From assembly GCA_031628995.1 (NCBI GenBank), contig JAVLUO010000004.1, positions 82,031-146,030 on the forward strand: a DNA stretch of 64,000 nucleotides, in the 5' to 3' direction. Every line of letters begins with the position of its first letter. Position 1 is the stretch's first letter. Origin of the DNA: Bacillota bacterium LX-D. GTDB taxonomy: Bacteria > Bacillota > DUOV01 > Zhaonellaceae. The notes below the pieces were generated by a model. The model was not told where the DNA came from and ran no database searches. It saw only the letters and a list, made by a program, of their open reading frames with translations. Below, one piece after another: positions 57,898-64,000 of this stretch. The translations under genes and the position numbers were made by a program.

Positions 57898-57940
57898 ATT
57901 GGTCATCTGCCATTTATACTAGGGCAGGTGATCAATAGTT
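57898..57940 (+). terminator. Hairpin between fhs and folD
   Basis: TTGGTCATCTGCC / GGGCAGGTGATCAA is a near-perfect inverted repeat followed by TAGTTTTTAG. It could be a partial terminator or a processing site that sets different fhs and folD levels. Confidence 0.55.
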
Positions 57941-57969
57941 TTTAGCTTTATAAAAAGGAGGCTAGTTCT

Positions 57970-58818
57970 GTGGTTGAGGTAATTGATGTTAAAAGTATGG
58001 CTGCTAAATTAAAAGAAGAACTTACACAAGAAGTGGCAAGCTTAAAAGATAAAGGTATTGTTCCTAAAATGGTAACAATAATTGTTGGTGATGATGCTGC
58101 TTCAAAGGTATATGCTCAATCCAAAGGGAAAATGGCCATGAAGCTTGGAATCGACTGCGAGCTAATAGAACTTCCTGCTTCAGCGACCCAGGAGGAAGTT
58201 GAGAAAACTATAATTGGATTTAATAACAATACTAATGTGCATGGTATCATGCTGGAATTGCCCTTGCCAGCACATATCCGCAGGGAAAAAATTGTAGAGC
58301 TTATTTCTCCTGTAAAAGACGTTGATGGAGTAAATCCTTTAAATAAAGGATATTTATTAAGCGGCGGGGCAGGATTGTTTCCTGCTACACCACAAAGTTG
58401 TATGGAAATACTTCACCTGATGGGGATTAACTTAAAAGGGAAAGAAGTTGTTTTGGTTGGCTGCGGAGAAACTGTTGGTAAACCATTATCATTTCTTTTA
58501 CTTAGAGAAAATCCTACACTAACTTTATGTCATGAGTTTACGGTTGATTTAAGTTCACATACTAAAAATGCTGATATTGTCATTTCTGCTGCAGGCTGTG
58601 CTAAATTAATTAAAGGAGATATGTTAAAGCAGGGCGCTATTTTAATTGATGTAGGTATTAATAAATGTGCTGATGGAATCTGTGGTGATGTAGATTTCGA
58701 AAGCGTAAAAGAAGTGGCTGGTGCATTAACACCAGTGCCTGGAGGCGTCGGGTCACTTACAACTGTTCTTATTTTTAGGAACCTTTTGCAGGGCTTAAAA
58801 ATGCAGCTTGAACTATAG
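57970..58818 (+). CDS. folD: FolD, methylene-THF dehydrogenase/cyclohydrolase
   Basis: 282 residues. Bifunctional enzyme for the third and fourth steps of the methyl branch. Features: VYAQSKGKMAMKLGI with the catalytic Tyr-Lys pair, MLELPLPAHI, KDVDGVNPLNKG, the nucleotide loop LVGCGETVGKP (G-rich, variant of the usual GRSxxVGKP), and PVPGGVGSLTTVLI. GTG 57970 follows AAAAGGAGG. No separate FchA gene is seen, so FolD probably does both reactions. Confidence 0.94.
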   Translation: MVEVIDVKSMAAKLKEELTQEVASLKDKGIVPKMVTIIVGDDAASKVYAQSKGKMAMKLGIDCELIELPASATQEEVEKTIIGFNNNTNVHGIMLELPLPAHIRREKIVELISPVKDVDGVNPLNKGYLLSGGAGLFPATPQSCMEILHLMGINLKGKEVVLVGCGETVGKPLSFLLLRENPTLTLCHEFTVDLSSHTKNADIVISAAGCAKLIKGDMLKQGAILIDVGINKCADGICGDVDFESVKEVAGALTPVPGGVGSLTTVLIFRNLLQGLKMQLEL

Positions 58819-59020
58819 TTAATTTTTATTTATAAACATAAATAATAGAAAAGGCAATTCATCATTTAGGCAGTTCATGGTAGCTAGCTTAAGTGGAGGA
58901 TTGCTTTTTCGCGTTTTATTATAATTAAAGTTGAGAATATTTTACTACTTTTTTAGAAAATAATTTTTCTACGGCTGAATATTAATTGTTTAGGGAAATA
59001 CTTAAAGAAAGGGGACAAAT

Positions 59021-59245
59021 ATGAAGATATTTAATTTACTAGCAGGTTTTAATTTAATCGTAATCATAAATTATTTAATGTTAGTAAGCTTTTTGGGGCT
59101 GCTAGGCAGTGGTTTATGTTGGCTTCTAGGTATTAAAACGAAGAAAATAAATTTGTTGATACATAAATGTATGTATATCTTTTCAATTTGTGTAGCATGT
59201 TCAATTATTTGGTCTTGTGTGAATATGGTGATTTATAGTGTCTAA
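59021..59245 (+). CDS. Small two-helix membrane protein
   Basis: 74 residues with two hydrophobic segments (residues ~7-28 and ~52-72) separated by a basic loop (GIKTKKINLLIHK). AGAAAGGGGA precedes the ATG. No family recognised. Confidence 0.55.
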   Translation: MKIFNLLAGFNLIVIINYLMLVSFLGLLGSGLCWLLGIKTKKINLLIHKCMYIFSICVACSIIWSCVNMVIYSV

Positions 59246-59391
59246 TTCTTAAAAATATAAGTAATCCAGTAGTGAATTTATAGTAAATAATGTACAGACC
59301 TTTTCAATGCTTGCCTTACTCTTTACAGCGGCTTAGAAAATATTTATCCTGTATAAGAGGAAGATCTTTTAATTTTTAGAGGAGAGAATTC

Positions 59392-61113
59392 GTGATTAAA
59401 CATATCGATGAATACTTAGAACGTGACGAATTTACAGGTAGATATGTGCAAAAAAGACTTGAAGATGGGATATTATTCGTTGAGAATAAAGAAATATATA
59501 AAGCAAAGGAAGCTTTTAAAGATATACTAAGGCTGTGTCCGGGAGCTTATCCTATTCAAAATAATTTAGCATTTTGCTACTATTTAGAAAAAAAATATGA
59601 AGAAGCAAAAAAACTTTTTAAACAAATTACTGAAGAAGTGGATGAGGATTTATTTTCTCATGCCATTTTAGCAGTATGTTATTTGAAAACTGGGCAACAG
59701 GGGTTAGCTAAAAAAGCATTAAAAAAAGCCATTCAGTTATATGAAGTATTAATTCTAGATGAACTTTTAGAAGATGAAGAGTTTGAAATATTATTAGAAG
59801 CACTTGTGGAGTTTAAAGAGCATGAAAAGGTTTATTCAATAGGCATGGATCAGTGTTTAGATAGAAAATCTATTTATGTAAAGCTTTTAGTTGGAATAGC
59901 AGCAATTAATAGTGGACATCTAATCGATGCTATCCAAATATTAAATCAATTATGTATTGAAGTTAATGATTGGTATCTTCCAGAGTTGTATTTAAAATTC
60001 GCAAAGTTGACTGCGGAAGGAATTATTCCTGACACCGAATTAGAATACCATATAGATTTACCAGATAATTTTTCTGGTGATTTAACCCTTGTTTCGAAAC
60101 CTACTACTATTTTTAAACTTTTACTTGTAGATACTTTATATTATAAACCAATTAAGAAATTGCCCGTTTTACTAGAAAATGCGTTGCAGATTAATGATGC
60201 TTGGTTAAATAAACTTTGGATAACACTATTAAAGGATCGCCAATTTCCTGATGGCGTTAAACAAAAAATACTAATAAATTTAATAGATAAGAAGGTAATA
60301 GCTGTACCCAGAGATTTAAAGTTATTGCTTATGGTTAATATACAAATGTCAACTTTAAGGTTAATGCCTAAGTTCTCAGAAGAAGATAGAGCAATTTTAA
60401 ATAAGGGCATAGAGGCCAGTGATGCAGGAAGATTGTTAGAAGCCGAGAAATGTTACTATAAGATTATAGAAAAATATCCAACTTATATTCCTATTTACTT
60501 AAATTTATCAAATGCATATAGACTAAAAAAACAGTATGATGCAGCAGAAGAATTATTAACTTTTGTGTCTAATATTATGCTTACGCCATCAATCATTTTA
60601 AACTTAATTGAGTTTTATCTATATGATAAGGTAGATTATTATAAAGCCAAATACTATTTAGATATAGTAAGTAACTCAAATCTATCGGATGAAGAGAAAA
60701 AGGTTTTACAAAGCTTAGAGTACTATTTAAATCTTTTAAAAGATTGTTTTTCAGGCACAATCAAGAAAAATTTGAAGTTAAAAGCATTTCTAGCAAGTTT
60801 AAATAAATCTTACCTTATTAAGTTGGCCAAAAATTTTGGAATTAAGTATTATTATAAGTTAAAGAAAGAAGAACTGACTGCTAAGCTAGCTTTATATTAC
60901 AAACAGGATTATGAGAAAATGCTTAAATTTTGGCCTAGTGAAAAGAAGGACATTTTAGATAAGCTAAAAATAAATGGCGGGGTTTATTTTTACCAAAACG
61001 CTACAAATGAAGAAAAAGAAGTATTCAATAAAATGCTTGCTTCGGGGATTATTGTTGGAGGAACAACAATGGAAGGTCAGCAAATAGTGGCATTACCTGA
61101 AGCGTTTAAATAG
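59392..61113 (+). CDS. TPR-repeat protein with SAP-like C-terminal motif
   Basis: 573 residues, cytoplasmic. TPR units near the N-terminus (YPIQNNLAFCYYLEKKYEEAKKLF) and middle (EAEKCYYKIIEKYPTYIPIYLNLSNAYRLKKQYDAAEEL). Near residues 470-500, a SAP/Rho-N-like helix pair (LIKLAKNFGIKYYYKLKKEELTAKL) suggests nucleic-acid binding, though this is only a pattern. GTG 59392 follows GAGGAGAG. It ends in a terminator that hosts an intron remnant. The role is unknown. Confidence 0.7.
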   Translation: MIKHIDEYLERDEFTGRYVQKRLEDGILFVENKEIYKAKEAFKDILRLCPGAYPIQNNLAFCYYLEKKYEEAKKLFKQITEEVDEDLFSHAILAVCYLKTGQQGLAKKALKKAIQLYEVLILDELLEDEEFEILLEALVEFKEHEKVYSIGMDQCLDRKSIYVKLLVGIAAINSGHLIDAIQILNQLCIEVNDWYLPELYLKFAKLTAEGIIPDTELEYHIDLPDNFSGDLTLVSKPTTIFKLLLVDTLYYKPIKKLPVLLENALQINDAWLNKLWITLLKDRQFPDGVKQKILINLIDKKVIAVPRDLKLLLMVNIQMSTLRLMPKFSEEDRAILNKGIEASDAGRLLEAEKCYYKIIEKYPTYIPIYLNLSNAYRLKKQYDAAEELLTFVSNIMLTPSIILNLIEFYLYDKVDYYKAKYYLDIVSNSNLSDEEKKVLQSLEYYLNLLKDCFSGTIKKNLKLKAFLASLNKSYLIKLAKNFGIKYYYKLKKEELTAKLALYYKQDYEKMLKFWPSEKKDILDKLKINGGVYFYQNATNEEKEVFNKMLASGIIVGGTTMEGQQIVALPEAFK

Positions 61114-61137
61114 GGCACCTTAAGTGCCCTATTTAAT
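61111..61137 (+). terminator. Terminator of the TPR gene
   Basis: TAGGGCAC / GTGCCCTA stem with CTTAA loop followed by TTTAATTAG; intron remnant begins four bases later. Confidence 0.85.
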
Positions 61138-61140
61138 TAG

Positions 61141-61452
61141 TTTGCCCGGCATGTTTGCTGAGCCGATGGGCTGAAAGAATATCGCCTAACCGGCAGGAAA
61201 ATAACTCGTAAGCAAGGGCGTCACTGGCAACTGTGGGGTCTGAAGGAAGCCGAAGGGGGAACTTGAAACATAGCGCAAGCAAACCGAGGTTGGCTAGTCA
61301 GGCGGGTAACCTTGCTAAAAGTGGGAAAACCCAAAAGCCGGATAACCTGATTAGTCAGGACGGATGCGTTCAAGTTCAGGTAAGCAAACTTAACCGGGGA
61401 AGCCCGGAACTATCCTAGAGAATAGGATTACTTCGGCTTTACCTTACTCGAT
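61141..61452 (+). mobile_element. Group II intron remnant, family A copy 3
   Basis: 5' part as in copies at 6507 and 34255, continuing through GGACGGATGCGTTCAAG and GGGGAAGCCCGG to AGAGAATAGG, as in copy 2. It then jumps to the 3' arm of domain VI (TTACTTCGGCTTTACC) and TACTCGAT. Domain V and the protein are lost. The deletion junction differs from copy 1. The frame 61233-61418 is not a gene. Confidence 0.8.
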
Positions 61453-61617
61453 TTATTTACCACTTGGGCGAAGCATATCTAAAACGCCTAAGACTATATG
61501 TGCTAAGCCAAAACCCACAACTCCTGCTCCTAAACTGCCTTTTAACACTGTGGCACCTGCGCCAGTAACAACAACTCCTAAACCTGTAACCATTAGACTT
61601 GTTGATTTGGCATCCAT
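61453..61617 (-). CDS. Small glycine-rich membrane protein, 54 residues
   Basis: The frame starts MDAKSTSLMVTGLGVVVTGA and forms two short hydrophobic glycine/valine-rich helices. An excellent AGGAGGA site precedes the ATG, and the gene ends at the intron remnant's 3' border. It resembles small asparagine-free membrane proteins found in Clostridia, but no function is known. Confidence 0.65.
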   Translation of the reverse strand: MDAKSTSLMVTGLGVVVTGAGATVLKGSLGAGVVGFGLAHIVLGVLDMLRPSGK

Positions 61618-61787
61618 TTTTATTCCTCCTTAGAGTTGTATCGTTTAATTAATTTATAGAATAGCTTTATTATTTGTTAAGCTAACAATATATAAACTAG
61701 AAAAATAATGTTTATTTTGGTGCTAATTGTCTCAAACTATTGTAAGTTATTTTGAATAAGATATAATAAAATAGAAATTAAATTAAT

Positions 61788-61957
61788 ACCCGTTAGGTGA
61801 GGTTACTACACAAATATAAGCTACTGCCCTGAAACATCGAGAGATGCCAAGGGGTTAGCAGGTAATATCGGATTAAGGTATGACCTAATGTAGCTGGATT
61901 TTTCCTACGTTGTGCAGAGCCAAAACTGTCACGAGTGGTAGATATAGCCCGATTTTT
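61788..61957 (+). promoter_or_regulatory. M-box (ykoK) magnesium riboswitch
   Basis: The order of M-box elements is clear: CGTTAGGTGAGG, GCTACTGCCCTGAAACATCG followed by AGAGATGCCAAGGGG, GGATTAAGGTATGACCTAATG, TAGCTGG, and GTGCAGAGCC. A promoter with TATAAT at 61762-61767 lies upstream. It binds Mg2+ and shuts off downstream expression, here of corA. Confidence 0.93.
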
Positions 61958-61959
61958 CT

Positions 61960-61987
61960 ATCTCCACTTTTGTGGAGATTTTTATTT
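61960..61987 (+). terminator. M-box expression-platform terminator
   Basis: ATCTCCAC / GTGGAGAT stem with TTTT loop followed by TTTTATTTT. Formed when Mg2+ is bound. Confidence 0.88.
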
Positions 61988-62010
61988 TACATTTTTTGGA
62001 GGTGAAAGGC

Positions 62011-62088
62011 ATGGACGACCCTGAGGCGGACTTATCACTTTATATTTGGGAAAAAATAAATAATGGGAGGGTCGTTTATACCTATTAA
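62011..62088 (+). CDS. 25-residue leader peptide before corA
   Basis: A perfect GGAGGTGAAAGGC site precedes ATG 62011. The frame is MDDPEADLSLYIWEKINNGR followed by VVYTY. Its DNA also folds: ACGACCCT (62015) pairs with AGGGTCGT (62068). It may be a translated leader or just part of the control RNA. Confidence 0.5.
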   Translation: MDDPEADLSLYIWEKINNGRVVYTY

Positions 62089-62126
62089 TTTTTTTAGAAC
62101 GTCCCTCCTGTTGGGAGGTATTAAAA

Positions 62127-63059
62127 ATGATTGATGTGCTGGATTCTGCTGGTGATGAAGTTATAACAATTGATAGCTTACAAAAAAAAGGCAGTTGGAT
62201 ACGGATAACAAACCCAACAAGGGAAGAATTAGTAAAAGTGAGCACGGAAACGGGAGCTTTTCTAGAGTTTTTAGAAGCACCTCTTGACGATGAAGAAAGG
62301 CCTAGAATTGAAGTTGAAGAGGGTCAAATATTAGTTATTATTAATGTTCCCATTGTAATTAAAAATGGGAGTGTCAAATATGATACGTTGCCACTAGGAA
62401 TTATTATAACCGATAATCAAATAATTACTGTTTGTCTTGAGGAAAATGAAATAATAAATAATTTCTTTAAAGGCAAAGCTAAGAATTACTGGACATACAA
62501 AAAAACTAGGCTGACACTGCAAATTTTATATAAAACAGCTTCTTATTTTCTAAAATATCTAAGGGATATAGATAGAACATCTCATGAAATTGAAAAAACT
62601 TTACACGGATCAATGAAAAACAAGGAATTAATTAAATTGCTTAATTTAGAAAAAAGTTTGGTTTATTTTACTACTTCCCTCCGGTCAAATGAAATTGTCA
62701 TGAAAAAGTTGCTTAGGGCTAAAATACTAAAGATGTATGAAGAAGATGAGGATTTATTGGAAGATGTTATTACTGAAAATAGACAGGCAATTGAAATGAG
62801 TGAAGTATACAGCAATATTTTAGTTGGCACCATGGATGCTTTTGCCTCTATTATTTCAAACAACTTAAATATGGTGATGAAGTTTTTGACTTCAGTTACT
62901 ATTATTCTAGCTTTACCCACAATGATAACTAGTTTCTACGGGATGAATGTAGAGCTACCGTATCAGCACATTCATAATGGATATATTATTCCTTTAGTTA
63001 TTTCAATTATTTCCTCAATTTTAGTTGTTTGGGCAATGAGAAAAAAAGAAATATTATGA
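62127..63059 (+). CDS. corA: CorA-family magnesium transporter
   Basis: 310 residues. A large cytoplasmic N-terminal funnel domain is followed by two C-terminal membrane helices. The GMN selectivity motif is at residues 272-274 in SFYGMNVELP. The preceding M-box riboswitch and leader confirm Mg2+ control. ATG 62127 follows GGGAGG. Confidence 0.96.
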   Translation: MIDVLDSAGDEVITIDSLQKKGSWIRITNPTREELVKVSTETGAFLEFLEAPLDDEERPRIEVEEGQILVIINVPIVIKNGSVKYDTLPLGIIITDNQIITVCLEENEIINNFFKGKAKNYWTYKKTRLTLQILYKTASYFLKYLRDIDRTSHEIEKTLHGSMKNKELIKLLNLEKSLVYFTTSLRSNEIVMKKLLRAKILKMYEEDEDLLEDVITENRQAIEMSEVYSNILVGTMDAFASIISNNLNMVMKFLTSVTIILALPTMITSFYGMNVELPYQHIHNGYIIPLVISIISSILVVWAMRKKEIL

Positions 63060-63184
63060 AGAACATTAAAAAGCAATTTGTTAGGCCAATGGGCTTAATA
63101 GATTGCTTTTATTTATTAAGCATTAAGTTGCTAAATCCGGCATAAATATTCTTATAATCTTGTGTTAGCTCAAGAGGTGAATTT

Positions 63185-63880
63185 ATGCCAAAAATAAAAG
63201 TCTTCTATTTTAAAAAATGTTATTTAAAATATTGCTGTATGCTACTATTTGGCGTTTTTTGTTTTTCCATGATTGCTAATTATTTTAAAGTGTTGCCGAC
63301 CAGCACTCTTCATAATGAAAAAGCCCCTGTTATACTTGATGCCGGTCATGGGGGAGTTGATTCAGGAGCTCATAAACAAATTAAAGAGAAAGATATAACT
63401 TTAGATGTGGTGCTTCGTATAGAAAAAATTTTAGAGGATAAAGGGTTGCAAGTTGAACTTACAAGAGATAAGGATGTGGATTTGGGAGGAAAATTAACTA
63501 AGGGAAGGCATCGCCGTGATTTAGAAGCAAGATTAAACATTATTAATAAAGGTCAAGTTGCAGTTAGTATACATGTAAACGCAGCAAACGATGGCAGTAA
63601 AGAAGGTGCACTTGTCCTTTATTCAAAATCTTCAGCCAGAAGCCAAGAGATGGCGGAATTTATTCTTGCAGAAATAGCAAAAGTACAGAAACTATGTGAG
63701 CCTAAAGCCATTCCGCGGAAGAATCTTTTTTTGCTTAGAGCATCAAAAATACCCATGGTTTTAGTTGAATTAGGTTTTTTAACTAACAATAGGGACTGGC
63801 AGAAGTTAAATAATCCTAATTTTAGGCAATCCTGCGCTCAAGCTGTCGCTAATGGAATAATTAAATATTTAGAATCCTAG
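63185..63880 (+). CDS. N-acetylmuramoyl-L-alanine amidase, CwlD-like
   Basis: 231 residues. An N-terminal membrane anchor or signal (residues ~15-37) is followed by an Amidase_3 domain: VILDAGHGGVDSGA (first Zn ligand), EKDITLDVVLRI (Glu), VAVSIHVNAA (His) and MVLVELGFLTN (catalytic Glu). CwlD acts in spore cortex muramic-delta-lactam formation. The length and anchor fit CwlD. The preceding AAGAGGTGA is a good site. Confidence 0.85.
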   Translation: MPKIKVFYFKKCYLKYCCMLLFGVFCFSMIANYFKVLPTSTLHNEKAPVILDAGHGGVDSGAHKQIKEKDITLDVVLRIEKILEDKGLQVELTRDKDVDLGGKLTKGRHRRDLEARLNIINKGQVAVSIHVNAANDGSKEGALVLYSKSSARSQEMAEFILAEIAKVQKLCEPKAIPRKNLFLLRASKIPMVLVELGFLTNNRDWQKLNNPNFRQSCAQAVANGIIKYLES

Positions 63881-63905
63881 TTTAGTAATAATTAAGCCAC
63901 TCTAA

Positions 63906-64000
63906 ATCGAGTAGGAGCTGAATAATTAATTAATTCAGCGTCCTCTCACACCACCGTACGTACCGTTCGGTATACGGCGGTTCAATAGAATTAATGTACT
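63906..64000 (-). mobile_element. 3' end of a class C-like group II intron (runs off the window)
   Basis: On the minus strand, domain V (CCGCCGTATACCGAACGGTA then CGTACGGTGGTGTGAGAGG) is followed by a domain VI hairpin (GCTGAATTAATTAATTATTCAGC region) and ends CTACTCGAT at 63906. The 3' end matches the remnant at 18597. The rest, possibly including the missing intron protein, lies beyond 64000. Confidence 0.85.

Overview
The window reads as chromosomal DNA of a low-GC, spore-forming, strictly anaerobic Firmicute (Clostridia; acetogen-like or syntrophic in lifestyle). The grounds are a spore photoproduct lyase, a CwlD-type cortex amidase, a LexA box of the Gram-positive type (GAAC-N4-GTTC), a selenocysteine NAD-linked formate dehydrogenase, and the methyl branch of the Wood-Ljungdahl pathway (formate dehydrogenase, Fhs, FolD, MetV-MetF). 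I cannot name the genus from sequence alone. No rRNA, CRISPR array or CODH/ACS gene is present.

Layout. 1-6420: a visibly GC-richer integrated element with a small HTH/excisionase, primase-helicase, an iteron-like repeat field, a Zn-ribbon protein, a lone HK97-type major capsid protein, TnpW and a large serine recombinase. 6507-10532: a group II intron remnant, an exported helical-repeat protein, splB and a LysO-type exporter. 10562-12412: two strong promoters, six tRNA genes (Val, Asp, Phe, Gly, Cys, Leu) and decayed serine and tyrosine recombinase pieces. 12607-20220: an unknown protein, AraC remnant, hslO, a stalk-domain surface protein, an SOS-controlled Y-family polymerase, and a chemoreceptor. 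20753-25540: larC-larB (nickel-pincer cofactor), a zinc-ribbon membrane protein, a VanW protein and a D,D-carboxypeptidase.

25580-42401 is a molybdenum/tungsten block. On the minus strand are the formate dehydrogenase genes (NuoE-like, NuoF-like, Sec-containing FdhA), then mobA and fdhD. On the plus strand are tungstate importer tupA, tupB, tupC and molybdopterin genes mogA, two moeA, moaA, moaC and a MOSC protein. Two good Moco/Tuco-type riboswitches and a possible third fragment punctuate the tup region, around a decayed Fe-S protein gene. Tungstate uptake, cofactor assembly and a W/Mo-Sec formate dehydrogenase form one functional unit.

44443-58818 is a long co-directional operon-like run: two HdrA/MvhD-like flavin and Fe-S proteins, metV, metF, hdrC, a giant three-module HdrA, mvhD/flxD, two Fe-S proteins and an NAD(P)H-binding flavoprotein (FlxB/C/A-like), then fhs and folD. 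It suggests a methylene-THF reductase coupled to a Hdr-Flx flavin-based electron-bifurcating module fed by NAD(P)H. The window closes with a TPR protein, an M-box (Mg2+) riboswitch controlling corA, cwlD, and the 3' end of a minus-strand class C-like group II intron.

A theme across the window is decay of mobile DNA. Six ORF-less group II intron remnants of two families lie mostly just behind intrinsic terminators, and there are fragments of recombinases, a transposase, an AraC regulator, an HD-GYP protein and a ThiF-like protein.
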